The position numbers and the translations under genes are program-made. DNA of 64,000 nt. It comes from Anaerotruncus colihominis. Lineage in GTDB: Bacteria > Bacillota > Clostridia > Oscillospirales > Ruminococcaceae. Positions within the stretch are counted from its first letter, which is position 1. Each line of letters begins with the position of its first letter. The stretch spans positions 2,666,001 through 2,730,000 of the forward strand of contig CP102255.1 in the NCBI GenBank assembly GCA_025146135.1. The letters are read 5' to 3'. Of the stretch, positions 44,613 to 53,974 are shown in pieces. The notes beneath the pieces were generated by a model, which did not search any database, was not told where the DNA came from, and worked only from the letters and a program-made list of their open reading frames with translations.

Positions 44613-45113
44613 ATGAAACGCATATTCCTGCGACTGAAACAGCCGCTGCGAAACGAACGGGGCGAGATCACCTTTTTCGCCTGCTTTTTTGTAGTAGGCA
44701 TCGTGATGCTGATTTCCTTCCTGCTCCTGTACGCTTCCATACGGATCACCTGTATCAACATCCGCAACGGCGCTAAAATGGAGTTAAATAACCTTAGCGG
44801 CACGATTTATGCAGATACCTACCGTTCCCAGCGTGAAACCAACTTTGAAGAGTACCTAAATACCCTTTACTCCAGCAGTGACTATACCGACATGCTGGAG
44901 GCTACAGTGGCAGGCGGCCTGGACTCCAAGATTCCGCTTTCAACGGAGGATTACAAGGTTTCCGACATCAGCCTGGAGTTCAATGTAGAGAATGGACGGG
45001 TTGAGTACATCTTCTACTGTGATGTGGAATTCTATGTGCGGATGTTCGGTCACAGTTATCCGGCTATCACCCAACGGGTGGAGCTGACAGGCTACCACAA
45101 CACAAAATTCTAA
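44613..45113 (+). CDS. TadE/TadF-like pseudopilin 2
   Basis: The 166-residue protein has NERGEITFFACFFVVGIVML, the same cleavage-plus-helix segment as the previous gene, then an exported domain (about 50-166). Two tandem TadE/F-like genes are usual in Tad loci. GAGGTG precedes the ATG, 8 nt after the upstream stop. Confidence 0.65.
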   Translation: MKRIFLRLKQPLRNERGEITFFACFFVVGIVMLISFLLLYASIRITCINIRNGAKMELNNLSGTIYADTYRSQRETNFEEYLNTLYSSSDYTDMLEATVAGGLDSKIPLSTEDYKVSDISLEFNVENGRVEYIFYCDVEFYVRMFGHSYPAITQRVELTGYHNTKF

Positions 45114-45187
45114 CCATACTGTTGAAAGCCCGGCACGTTATACCGTATAGGCTTTATATAACAGCAAAAAAGGAGTGTATGTAAAAT

Positions 45188-45757
45188 ATGAAAAAGTTTT
45201 TCCAATCCAAAGGCTTTATTGTTTCCTCGCTGGCTCTTCTCTGCATCACTATTCTGGGCGTCTGCTGGTTCGTAAGCCGCGACCGTACCGGAGATTTCAG
45301 ACCAGATGAATCCCCACCCAGCAGCGTCACCGGCGATTGGTCAGATGGCGGCACGCAGACAGATGGTGATAATGGAGCAGATGCTTATGCCCCCGGCCAG
45401 TCCACAGACGCCGAAGAGGAATATCCTAAAGTAACCTCCCAAACGGAGGATGAGGTTGTGATCGACTTTACCGATACCGAAAAGCCTGAAGACACGTCTC
45501 CTCCGGTACCGGAAGGTAAAACCGAAATCAAAGATCCTGGTCAGGGGCATGCTGTCAATCCCGACCCGTCAGTTCCGGAAGTCACTGCCCCGCCTGCCGA
45601 GCAAACGCCGCCCAGCAATGAACCGGCTCCAGGCTCCAGCAACGGAAATGGAGCTGTATACGATCCGGTGTTTGGCTGGGTTGTTCCCGGCAATGTACAG
45701 CAGTCCACCGGTGACAGCGATGGAGATCTGAACAAACAGGTCGGCAATATGGGCTGA
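45188..45757 (+). CDS. Membrane-anchored low-complexity protein (DUF6550-like)
   Basis: The 189-residue protein has one N-terminal membrane helix (GFIVSSLALLCITILGVCWFV is split by its start) and a long Pro/Asp/Gly-rich exposed tail that ends in GWVVPGNVQQST. It is probably a wall-spanning component of the pilus locus. Similar proteins occur in this slot of related ICEs, to my recollection. Confidence 0.5.
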   Translation: MKKFFQSKGFIVSSLALLCITILGVCWFVSRDRTGDFRPDESPPSSVTGDWSDGGTQTDGDNGADAYAPGQSTDAEEEYPKVTSQTEDEVVIDFTDTEKPEDTSPPVPEGKTEIKDPGQGHAVNPDPSVPEVTAPPAEQTPPSNEPAPGSSNGNGAVYDPVFGWVVPGNVQQSTGDSDGDLNKQVGNMG

Positions 45758-45837
45758 TTTACTACAACTGAATATGGCACTACTTGGCCGTCACAGGATT
45801 GTGGCGGCCTTCCTATTTTCAAAAGGAATGGAGCGTG

Positions 45838-47535
45838 ATGTATTTGAAACGACTTCTCGCCTTCCTATGCTGCTTTACCCTTGTTTTCTGTCTATTCCCC
45901 TCCTCTGCCTTTGCAACGGGCGGAAATGGAAACATAGATGGCGGCGGTGGCAGCATGGGTCATGGCACAAGCAGCAACTTCTGGAACTCAGGCAACGATG
46001 GCGTCCGCATTACTGTTGTTGACGCATCCAGCGGAACTGCCGTATCTTCTCCGCTGGACTTTTCAAACCGGACGCAGAAGACCAGTCTTCTCCATTTTGG
46101 GAAAGTCAACAAACTGCAATACCTGGGCGGCGCCGGCCTCTCCCTCCAGTCCGGCGTTGCCTATTCCTGCATTAGACCTACGCAATCTATGCCCACAATC
46201 GTCAGCAGCAAGGGGCAGAGCAACATCGAAGCCATCAAACGGTATTTCTGTTCTGAATATGCGTGCATGATGGTCGCTCAGGCAGCCGGAGTCGATTATG
46301 AGCGGATGATTGCCGGCGAGTACAAGCTGCTGATCGAGCCCATTGCCTATTTCACGCACAACGGCCAGTATTACTGTATGACAGCTACTGAAGCCGGCCT
46401 GTATGATCAGATGTCCGGCGGCAATCTGCGGAAAACCATGACCTCGCTTACCCATAAAAATCTGCCGCTGTCAATGTTCCTGGAATTCAGCGACCTTGGC
46501 ATCTCCGCCTGGACAGGCAGCACCACTGGAAAGCAGAACAATTCCGACATCATCAGCACCCTTGGCGTTGGTATCGTCTGGTTTGATGAAGCTCCGCCGG
46601 AAGGAGAAATTGAGGCCCCTGATGTCGAATACCGAGTAGATACGGATGTGATCACCGCCGTCACACTGCGGACAGATCAGGATCTGACGCCGGATAATCC
46701 GGCATCGGTTACCTTCCATATTCTCGGCACCACCTACCGGGTCAATGATATAGTGATCCCAGCCGGTGACAGTCAGGTAGTCTGGGTCAAATGGCATACC
46801 CCCTCCACCCCACAAACCGTGACCATTACAGTATCTGTCAGCGGTGCCTATACCGCTCAGGATACCTTTGTCGCAAAAATCGTGGATCTGAATGAGCACA
46901 TTCCACCTGACCCTGTGGCAACCGACACGAATCCCGGCTACTCTGTGCCGCCCCTCCCCAGTAAAACGCAGAAGCTCACTGCCAACTGGGGCGTCTGGAG
47001 CTGCTACTGGGTGCCTGTATGGGTATGGTGCGACCACGGTGAAGATGGCGGGCACTGGGTTGATGAAGGATATTGGGAATACGAATATACGGGCTACTCC
47101 GCTTCCATCAGCGGCGAGATGTCTCTAATGCCAGACGATATTGTACCCACAGCATCCGGCAAGACGATGAAAAGCGGGTACGGCGTTAAAACCGAAGTGC
47201 GGGCAACGCTGTCCACAGATGCCCCGACCAGCCACATTACTTATCCCCAAACTGCTTTTTCCGTATTTCCTGAGTTCCAGTATCAGACCTATCTGCGGCT
47301 TCTGCAGCGTTCCGGCGGCCAAAGTGCAAAATTCATCTTTAAGCCCAACGAATTTTCCACCTATGACCGGACAGTGCATTTCACACCGCTGTGGTTCCCC
47401 GATGCCACCGACTACACCATCTATACACAGGTGTGGGATACCTGGACTCCTGACGGCATGTTATCCATCAACCTAAATGACTATGTTTCGATCCAAGGGA
47501 GCCTTTATGATGACTGGTATACCAATCGAGAATAG
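45838..47535 (+). CDS. Large secreted protein of the pilus block, possible adhesin
   Basis: The protein of about 565 residues has a strong signal peptide (LLAFLCCFTLVFCLFPSSAFA) and no later membrane span or LPXTG anchor. A tryptophan-rich stretch (GVWSCYWVPVWVWCDHG) lies near 390. It could be a tip adhesin or assembly factor; I know no family. The ATG at 45838 was chosen because the signal peptide starts there. The prepilin peptidase gene overlaps its end. Confidence 0.55.
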   Translation: MYLKRLLAFLCCFTLVFCLFPSSAFATGGNGNIDGGGGSMGHGTSSNFWNSGNDGVRITVVDASSGTAVSSPLDFSNRTQKTSLLHFGKVNKLQYLGGAGLSLQSGVAYSCIRPTQSMPTIVSSKGQSNIEAIKRYFCSEYACMMVAQAAGVDYERMIAGEYKLLIEPIAYFTHNGQYYCMTATEAGLYDQMSGGNLRKTMTSLTHKNLPLSMFLEFSDLGISAWTGSTTGKQNNSDIISTLGVGIVWFDEAPPEGEIEAPDVEYRVDTDVITAVTLRTDQDLTPDNPASVTFHILGTTYRVNDIVIPAGDSQVVWVKWHTPSTPQTVTITVSVSGAYTAQDTFVAKIVDLNEHIPPDPVATDTNPGYSVPPLPSKTQKLTANWGVWSCYWVPVWVWCDHGEDGGHWVDEGYWEYEYTGYSASISGEMSLMPDDIVPTASGKTMKSGYGVKTEVRATLSTDAPTSHITYPQTAFSVFPEFQYQTYLRLLQRSGGQSAKFIFKPNEFSTYDRTVHFTPLWFPDATDYTIYTQVWDTWTPDGMLSINLNDYVSIQGSLYDDWYTNRE

Positions 47536-48019
47536 CCTCTGGACAGCTTACCTGCTTACCATATTTTTTGTGGTGGCCGGCTTTGCTGTCTACGATGTGC
47601 TTTACAGACGGGTGCCTGACCGGGCACTCGTCTTTTTTATCCCCTTAGCTGCCCTGGCGCCGGTCCTGCAAGGATATTTCCTGTTAAATCACGGGCTCCC
47701 GCCGCTCTTTCTCTGGCCGGTCGCCACCCATGCCCTGGTAGGCGCCCTGCTCGGCTTTTGTATTCCATTGGCAGCTGCACTGGCAACAAACGGCACTGGT
47801 CTGGGCGGCGGGGATATCAAGTTCTGCGGGATATTAGGGCTGGTCTATGGCCCTTCCGGCATGGCGCTGGTCTTTCTGACTGCCGCTGTTACCGCAATGC
47901 CTGTGATCTTTCTTCTCAGGCGGCTTTATCGAACTGGGCAGCCCCTTGCTATCCCGTTCCTGCCATTTCTCGCCTGTGGCTGCTGTACAGCGACCCTGGC
48001 CCAACTATTTTTAAGATAG
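47507..48019 (+). CDS. Prepilin peptidase (A24 family, TadV/CpaA-like)
   Basis: The 170-residue membrane enzyme keeps both catalytic aspartates: D30 in AGFAVYDVLYRRVPD and D103 in GTGLGGGDIKF, the GxGD motif. It lacks the N-terminal methylase domain of PilD, as TadV-type enzymes do. It should cleave the Flp-like pilin and the TadE-like proteins. The ATG at 47507 follows GGGAG by 6 nt and lies inside the previous gene (29-base overlap). Confidence 0.88.
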   Translation: MMTGIPIENSLWTAYLLTIFFVVAGFAVYDVLYRRVPDRALVFFIPLAALAPVLQGYFLLNHGLPPLFLWPVATHALVGALLGFCIPLAAALATNGTGLGGGDIKFCGILGLVYGPSGMALVFLTAAVTAMPVIFLLRRLYRTGQPLAIPFLPFLACGCCTATLAQLFLR

Positions 48020-48031
48020 GAGACAACGCTT

Positions 48032-48871
48032 ATGAAACTGAATAACCGATTCATCTTCGGTATCCTCTCCCTGCTGTTGGCGGCAGTTATCGCCTTTGTG
48101 GCACTTCCAACCATCGCCCGTCAGACCAATGGAAAAGAGGAAATCGTCCGTATCACCCAGCCGGTATTGAAAGGCGAGCAAATCTCGTCAGAAAATGCCG
48201 AGGTGGTTGAGGTAGGCGGCTATAACCTCCCCTCCAACATCGCCCATCAGCTCTCCGATGTAAATGGTCTTTACGCTACCGCCGACTTGGCTGTGGGTGA
48301 CTATATCCTTACCAGCAAGATCAGCTCTGTACCGGTTTCGTCCGATGTGGCGCTCAACAGCATCCCTTCCGGTAAGGTTGCTATCTCGCTGACCGTTAAA
48401 ACACTTGCTTCCGGCCTCTCTGACAAGCTTCAGCCCGGTGACATCATCCGTATTTACCACTTTCTTGATACGGCGGCCGAAGTACCGGAACTGCGTTTTG
48501 TCAAAGTATTGTCCGTCACCGACTCAGACGGCATCAATGTGGATAATGCCAAGGAGCCCACGGAGGATGAAGAAAAGCAGCAGTCAGCCACCATCACTGT
48601 GCTGGCAAGCCCTGAACAGGCGAAGATCATTACCGGTCTTGAAAATGACGGCGTAGCTCATGTGGCCCTTATCTCCCGCAACAATGACAAACTGGCAGAT
48701 GAGCTGCTTGCCGAGCAGGATAAGACTCTTCAGGAAATCTACTTCCCCGAAACTTTGATTGAGGAAGAAGCTGCAGATGCGAAAAATTCTGATGTTGAAA
48801 GTGAACCCCAGGAAACGGAAACTGCAGAGTCTGCACAATCTACTAATGAAACTGCACCCTCGGCAGAATAA
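48032..48871 (+). CDS. CpaB/RcpC-like pilus assembly protein (SAF domain)
   Basis: The 279-residue protein has one N-terminal helix (FGILSLLLAAVIAFVAL), a SAF domain (about 40-100, VLKGEQISSENAEVVEV) and an RcpC-like domain ending in an acidic tail (EETETAESAQ-like). CpaB connects the pilus base to the envelope. It precedes tadZ by 27 nt. Confidence 0.82.
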   Translation: MKLNNRFIFGILSLLLAAVIAFVALPTIARQTNGKEEIVRITQPVLKGEQISSENAEVVEVGGYNLPSNIAHQLSDVNGLYATADLAVGDYILTSKISSVPVSSDVALNSIPSGKVAISLTVKTLASGLSDKLQPGDIIRIYHFLDTAAEVPELRFVKVLSVTDSDGINVDNAKEPTEDEEKQQSATITVLASPEQAKIITGLENDGVAHVALISRNNDKLADELLAEQDKTLQEIYFPETLIEEEAADAKNSDVESEPQETETAESAQSTNETAPSAE

Positions 48872-48898
48872 TCAAATCAAGGAAGGAGGATCTTCGTT

Positions 48899-49693
48899 AT
48901 GGGTAAAGTTATCACCGTCTGGGGAAGCCCCGGCAGCGGCAAATCCATGTTCTGCTGTATTCTGGCCAAAGCCCTGACCCGGGACAAGCGGAAAGCCATC
49001 ATTATCAATGCCGACATGAATGTCCCTATGCTGCCGGTCTGGCTGCCGGAGCAGATCATCCAGACCAATACCTCTATCGGCCAGGTTTTGAGCAGTGTGG
49101 AGATCGATACATCTCTGGTTGCCAGTCATGTGACAGTGCTGAAAAACTATCCCTTCATTGGGATGATGGGCTATGCGGCAGGAGAAAACCCGCTGAGCTA
49201 CCCAGAGGTCAAATATACCATGGTGCTGCAGCTCATTCATGCTGCCGCCAAACTGGTAGATTTCGTCATTCTGGACTGCAGCACCAGCATGACCAATGTG
49301 TTCACTCCCGCCGCTATTGAAGCCGGCGATGTGGTCATCCGTATCCTCACCCCGGACCTAAAGGGCATCAACTACCTGAAAGCCCATCAACCTCTGCTTG
49401 TGGACGAGCGCTTCCGGTTTTCTGAGCATATGACATTCGCCGGTCTGGCCCGTCCCTTCCACGCCTTGGATGAAATGGGCTATATCATTGGCGGGTTTGA
49501 CGGCCTGCTTCCCTACAGTAAGGAGATCGACCGCTGTGCTACCGAAGGCGGTATGTTCAAGGCTATCACCTACTGTAACCCCAAATACACTGCTTCACTG
49601 AACAAGGTACTGGAAATCCTGGAGCAAATGGAACTGGCCGAGCAGTCAGAGGAGGATGCGGCGTATGAATGTGAGGAGGATGCCGATGAGTAA
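48899..49693 (+). CDS. TadZ/CpaE-like ParA-family ATPase
   Basis: The 264-residue ATPase opens with TVWGSPGSGKSMFCC (P-loop) and has VDFVILDCSTSM (Walker A' region) later. TadZ-type proteins place the Tad machine in the cell. AAGGAGG lies 8 nt before the ATG. The cpaF gene overlaps by 8 bases. Confidence 0.82.
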   Translation: MGKVITVWGSPGSGKSMFCCILAKALTRDKRKAIIINADMNVPMLPVWLPEQIIQTNTSIGQVLSSVEIDTSLVASHVTVLKNYPFIGMMGYAAGENPLSYPEVKYTMVLQLIHAAAKLVDFVILDCSTSMTNVFTPAAIEAGDVVIRILTPDLKGINYLKAHQPLLVDERFRFSEHMTFAGLARPFHALDEMGYIIGGFDGLLPYSKEIDRCATEGGMFKAITYCNPKYTASLNKVLEILEQMELAEQSEEDAAYECEEDADE

Positions 49694-51062
49694 TTTGAAT
49701 GATATATTCTTCACACCGGCCGCCAATCAGGAGCTGACCTATGACCAGGTACTGGAGGATGTACAGCGGTATTTTGCCGAAAACCATGCCTCCACCATTG
49801 CCGAAGCTGGGGAAGGCAATGCAGAGCGTGCCACAAGCCTGCTGAAAGAACTGATGGAACACTACATTGTCAAACGCAAATATGCCCTTGACGGGCTCTC
49901 TACAAAAGAACTGTGTTCCAAGCTCTATGAAGACATGGCCGGCTACTCCTTTTTGAAGAAATGGATCTATAAGCCCGGTGTTGAGGAGGTCAACATCAAC
50001 GCCTACAACGACATTGAAGTAATCGAATCCAGTGGGCGCAGTATCAAGATCCCTGATAAATTCAGTTCGCCCCAGCACGCCATCGATGTGATCCGCCGAA
50101 TGCTCAACGCCTGCGGCATGGTCATTGATGATACTATGCCCAGCATTGTGGGATTTCTGGACAAGAACATCCGTATTTCGGTGGACAAAACTCCCATTGT
50201 GGATGCAGATGTAGGCGTCAATGCCTCCATCCGTATTGTCAATCAGCAGACCGTCAGTGAAGAAAAACTGCTGAACTCCGGAAGTGCCACCGCTGAAATG
50301 CTTCACTTTCTGACTGCCTGTATCCGATATGGGGTGTCCGTCTGCATTGCCGGCTCCACCGGCTCCGGCAAAACCACGATCATGGCCTGGCTGCTGTCCA
50401 ATGTGCCCAATAACCGGCGCCTTATTACCATTGAAGAAGGCAGCCGCGAATTTGATCTGATCAAGCGGGATGCGCAGGGCAATATCCTTAATTCCGTAGT
50501 ACATCTGCTGACCCGCCCCAGCGAGAACCCTGCGTTGAACATCAATCAGGATTTTCTTCTGGAGCGGGTGCTGCGTAAGCACCCGGATGTCATCGGCGTG
50601 GGTGAAATGCGGTCAGCAGCAGAAAGCTTGTCCGCAGCCGAAAGTTCCCGCACCGGCCATACCGTATGTACCACCATCCACTCCAATTCCTGCAACAGTA
50701 CTTACCGCAGGATGATGACCCTTGCCAAACGCAAGTACAACATGGATGACTCCATCCTCATGCAGATCATGGTAGAGGCGTATCCCATCATCGTCTTTAC
50801 CAAGCAGCTGGAGGACCGTTCCCGTAAGATCATGGAGATCATCGAGGGCGAGGACTACCAAGACGGGCGGCTGATCGCCCATTCCCTATACAAATATGAA
50901 GTGGAGGACAATGTAACTGATGACCGTGGTGAAACCCGTGTGGTAGGGCACCATAAAAAAATTGGCTTGATCTCCGATTCCTTGAAGAAAAGGCTGCTGG
51001 ACAATGGCATTTCCAACAAGGAATTGGAAGAATTCATGCAGCCGCCAAAGGAGGTGAGTTAA
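49686..51062 (+). CDS. CpaF/TadA-like secretion ATPase
   Basis: The 458-residue ATPase has the CpaF hallmarks: an N-terminal recognition domain (about 90-200), GSTGSGKTTIMAWLL P-loop near 222, ITIEEGSREFDL (Asp box analogue) and GHTVCTTIHSNSC (His box). It powers pilus assembly. The ATG at 49686 sits 6 nt after GGAGG; ATGs at 49656 and 49680 are too early or too close. TadB follows directly. Confidence 0.9.
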   Translation: MSNLNDIFFTPAANQELTYDQVLEDVQRYFAENHASTIAEAGEGNAERATSLLKELMEHYIVKRKYALDGLSTKELCSKLYEDMAGYSFLKKWIYKPGVEEVNINAYNDIEVIESSGRSIKIPDKFSSPQHAIDVIRRMLNACGMVIDDTMPSIVGFLDKNIRISVDKTPIVDADVGVNASIRIVNQQTVSEEKLLNSGSATAEMLHFLTACIRYGVSVCIAGSTGSGKTTIMAWLLSNVPNNRRLITIEEGSREFDLIKRDAQGNILNSVVHLLTRPSENPALNINQDFLLERVLRKHPDVIGVGEMRSAAESLSAAESSRTGHTVCTTIHSNSCNSTYRRMMTLAKRKYNMDDSILMQIMVEAYPIIVFTKQLEDRSRKIMEIIEGEDYQDGRLIAHSLYKYEVEDNVTDDRGETRVVGHHKKIGLISDSLKKRLLDNGISNKELEEFMQPPKEVS

Positions 51063-51995
51063 TTGCAATGGATCTATCTTATCTGTTTTATCCTGCTCAG
51101 TGCTGGGCTTTTGGCTCTGTTTGGTGTGAAGCCGGGTGATTTTATTGACGCCCTCTTCCGCTCCCAGCGAAAATCCGCCACCTTGTCGGATGAACTGAAT
51201 GTTCTTCTGGGCACACCAGCCAAGGGCTTTTTTAATCAGGATTACGAACTGAAACAGATCTTGAAGGGTACCGGACGGGCGGACCGCTATGAGGCAATAA
51301 AACGACTGTCCCTGATTCTGTTCGCTGTGGGGGCTGTGCTGGCTCTTTTGATTGGGAATGTGTACATGGTGCCCATTCTGGGTATCGGTTTTTCTCTTAT
51401 ACCGATCTGGTATCTGCGCAGCACTGCCGCCAGCTATAAAAAGCACCTGAATGAAGAACTGGAAACCGCTATTTCCATCATCACGACTTCCTACCTGCGC
51501 ACCGAGGATCTGATCCGTTCTGTCAAGGAAAACCTGCCCTATATCAATGAGCCGGTAAAAGCCAACTTTGAAGCCTTCGTTTATGAAGCGGAATTGATCA
51601 ACGCCAACATCACCAGTGCTATCAACAGCCTGAAGATGAAGATTCCCAACCGGGTCTTCCATGAATGGTGCGGCACCCTCATCCAGTGCCAGTCCGACCG
51701 CAGTATGAAGAATACCCTTCCTACCATCAACCAGAAATTCTCCGATGTGCGTGTGGTGCAGTCGGAACTTGAGGCAATGATGCAAGGGCCGCGGCGTGAA
51801 GCCATCACCATGATATTTCTGGTTATCGCCAATGTGCCGCTGCTCTATTTCTTGAATGAGGATTGGTTCCACACCCTTATCTTCACCACACCGGGCAAAA
51901 TTGCACTGGCGATCTGCGCAGCCATCATCCTATTTGCGCTGACCCAGATCATGAAACTGAGCAAGCCCATCGAATATGGAGGTGATAGCGTATGA
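51063..51995 (+). CDS. TadB-like inner-membrane pilus assembly protein
   Basis: The 310-residue protein has N- and C-terminal membrane helices and a T2SSF-like domain in the middle (SIITTSYLRTEDLIRSVKEN). TTG start at 51063 with GGAGG 8 nt upstream, directly after the cpaF TAA. Together with TadC it forms the membrane platform of the Tad pilus. Confidence 0.8.
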   Translation: MQWIYLICFILLSAGLLALFGVKPGDFIDALFRSQRKSATLSDELNVLLGTPAKGFFNQDYELKQILKGTGRADRYEAIKRLSLILFAVGAVLALLIGNVYMVPILGIGFSLIPIWYLRSTAASYKKHLNEELETAISIITTSYLRTEDLIRSVKENLPYINEPVKANFEAFVYEAELINANITSAINSLKMKIPNRVFHEWCGTLIQCQSDRSMKNTLPTINQKFSDVRVVQSELEAMMQGPRREAITMIFLVIANVPLLYFLNEDWFHTLIFTTPGKIALAICAAIILFALTQIMKLSKPIEYGGDSV

Positions 51996-52870
51996 CTTTT
52001 CTGGCGCTCATCGCCATCATCTTCTTCGGTTTTGCTGTCTACAACCTGACCTGCGCCTTTGTGGACATCCCGACCAAGAAGACCTCACAAATGATGATGC
52101 TCTCCCGCAAACAGCAGGGCACCAAAAACGAAAAGCTGCTTGATGTCTATGTGACAAAAATCGCCGGTTGGATCGCCCCTTATTTGCGGCTGGACCGGCT
52201 CAAGCGCAATAAGGTACAACGCGCTCTGGACATTGCAGGTCTGCAGCTTACCCCGGAGGTCTATACAGCCAGAGCCTGGGTAACTGCAGGGGCAGTTGGC
52301 CTGTGTGCCATCCCCATGGCACTTCTTATTCCGCTGCTGGTGCCTATTTTGATCGGTCTTGCAGTGGCGCTGTGGTTTTCAACCTACTATGCAGCCTTTG
52401 ATTTTGTTAAAAAACGCCGCAAACTGATTGAGGGCGAGATTCCCCGATTTGCTTTGACCGTCGGCCAGAGCCTTGAAAATGACAGGGATGTACTTAAAAT
52501 TCTGACTTCCTACCGCCGTGTGGCTGGGAAAGACTTCGGCGCCGAGCTGGATCAGACCATTGCTGATATGAAGACCGGCAACTATGAAAATGCCCTCATT
52601 CGATTTGAAACCCGCATTGGCAGCCCCATGCTGTCCGATGTGATCCGTGGCCTGATTGGTGTCCTGCGCGGTGATGACCAGCGGATGTACTTCAAAATGA
52701 TTACCTTCGATATGCGCCAGATCGAGCAGAACAATCTGAAAAAGGAAGCTGCCAAACGTCCCAAAAAGATCCAGCATTACTCTATGATGATGCTGATTTG
52801 CATTATGATCATCTATCTGGTGGTGCTCTGTACCGAGGTTATGAGTTCGCTCGGGGCATTCTTTGGCTAA
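51992..52870 (+). CDS. TadC-like inner-membrane pilus assembly protein
   Basis: The 292-residue protein has a T2SSF-type domain (FALTVGQSLENDRDVLKIL near 150, then KDFGAELDQTIADMKTGN) and flanking membrane helices. It overlaps tadB by 4 bases (ATGA), the usual tadBC arrangement. The last residues contain a C-terminal helix (IMIIYLVVLCTEVMSSLGAFF). It is the partner of TadB in the pilus platform. Confidence 0.82.
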   Translation: MTFLALIAIIFFGFAVYNLTCAFVDIPTKKTSQMMMLSRKQQGTKNEKLLDVYVTKIAGWIAPYLRLDRLKRNKVQRALDIAGLQLTPEVYTARAWVTAGAVGLCAIPMALLIPLLVPILIGLAVALWFSTYYAAFDFVKKRRKLIEGEIPRFALTVGQSLENDRDVLKILTSYRRVAGKDFGAELDQTIADMKTGNYENALIRFETRIGSPMLSDVIRGLIGVLRGDDQRMYFKMITFDMRQIEQNNLKKEAAKRPKKIQHYSMMMLICIMIIYLVVLCTEVMSSLGAFFG

Positions 52871-53055
52871 TCGGCATCCGCCACGGTACTTCCGGGCGTT
52901 TTCATACCTGCTCCTCATATGGAAGACAGATACACAGGGAGGTGAGCGTTTGTACCCAAGCGATTTTCCATAGCGGCAGGCACACCATTCTTTTTCATCT
53001 GGACTGAGCCGGACTGTTTCATCAGCCTGGCTCCATTTTTTACAGGAGAATGCCT

Positions 53056-53202
53056 ATGCCCAAAAAGAAATTTTATCCGCCGAATGATACCGGCACCAAA
53101 AAACGCCGCTTTCGTTGCTTGCTGTTCCAGCGGCCTAAAGCATATCCGAACCGGCCCCGTTCCAACAAAAACAATCTGATCAAGCCTATCCGCCGCGCTT
53201 AA
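53056..53202 (+). CDS. 48-residue basic protein between TadC and the pilin
   Basis: ATG 53056 has AGGAG 7 nt upstream and opens a 48-residue frame, MPKKKFYPPNDTGTKKRRFR at the start, ending NLIKPIRRA. More than a third of the residues are Lys or Arg. It lies in a 390-nt gap without other genes, in the correct strand. It may be a small nucleic-acid-binding or regulatory protein. Confidence 0.55.
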   Translation: MPKKKFYPPNDTGTKKRRFRCLLFQRPKAYPNRPRSNKNNLIKPIRRA

Positions 53203-53263
53203 CAGACGGTGGACTTGATATACCTATCCACTCAATCATCAAACATATAACAGGAGGTTACCC

Positions 53264-53485
53264 ATGAGAAAATTCACGACCCATATCTATACCAAAGCCA
53301 ACTATCTGCTCAACCGCGGCCGTATGGCATTGTCCAATCAGCGCGGCGATTTTTACATTTCGGACGCCGTCAAGATCATTATCGCCGTAGTTTTGGGTGC
53401 GCTGCTCCTGGCGGCTCTGACCCTCATCTTCAATGATACGGTCATCCCCCGCATCACCCAGGAGATTGAAAGTCTGTTCTCCTAA
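53264..53485 (+). CDS. Flp-like pilin of the Tad block
   Basis: The 73-residue protein has an NQRGDFYISDAV segment, a prepilin-type cleavage region after glycine, followed by one hydrophobic helix (IIIAVVLGALLLAALTLIF) and a short tail. This fits a Flp major pilin. The acidic residue expected five positions after cleavage is shifted by one. AGGAGG precedes the ATG and a strong terminator follows, so it may be highly expressed. Confidence 0.72.
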   Translation: MRKFTTHIYTKANYLLNRGRMALSNQRGDFYISDAVKIIIAVVLGALLLAALTLIFNDTVIPRITQEIESLFS

Positions 53486-53496
53486 GCACCAAATCA

Positions 53497-53540
53497 GGGG
53501 GCCAGTTTGCAGAACTTCTGCAGCTGGCCCCCTTTTTTAT
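53497..53540 (+). terminator. Strong terminator after the Flp-like pilin
   Basis: GGGGGCCAG (53497-53505) pairs with CTGGCCCCC (53524-53532), with an inner GCAGAA/TTCTGC stem, and TTTTTT follows. It ends the Tad unit. Confidence 0.9.
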
Positions 53541-53570
53541 TTGCAGATAACGACTAATGGAGGTGAAAGC

Positions 53571-53918
53571 ATGAATCAAAAACCGTGTCAGTTCTATTCC
53601 TTTCTGCAGGCAGTCCGGGGTAACTGGCGTAACGCCCTGCTTATCCGCTGCAGCGGTTCACTTTGTCCAATGATCCGGCAGGCATCCTGTGAGGGATTCC
53701 TGATGGCAGCAGACGCAGGCTGTCAGCCGATCTTTCTGTCCGTCCAGACAGTGCGGAAGCTGAGTGGAGAAGCAGTAGACCCCGAAGAATGCTCTGCCAT
53801 TCTGGAGTGCCGCTCGTTCCGGACTGCTTATAGCAGGTTTCTGGAATGGCATACCTCTTCGGACCATGTATGTCCATTTTTACAGCTGGCTCCAGATAAG
53901 GATACCTACTTCGGGTGA
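53571..53918 (+). CDS. Small ICE protein, unknown function
   Basis: The 115-residue protein is cysteine-containing (FYSFLQAVRGNW, SGSLCPMIRQASC, SFRTAYSRFLEWH) without a known motif. GGAGG lies 7 nt before the ATG. It stands 56 nt before a zinc-finger gene in a run of small accessory genes. Confidence 0.5.
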   Translation: MNQKPCQFYSFLQAVRGNWRNALLIRCSGSLCPMIRQASCEGFLMAADAGCQPIFLSVQTVRKLSGEAVDPEECSAILECRSFRTAYSRFLEWHTSSDHVCPFLQLAPDKDTYFG

Positions 53919-53974
53919 TTCTGCCTGTTACGACGCAATGCCGCCGTCATCGGCGCGTAATGGAGGTGATTTTA

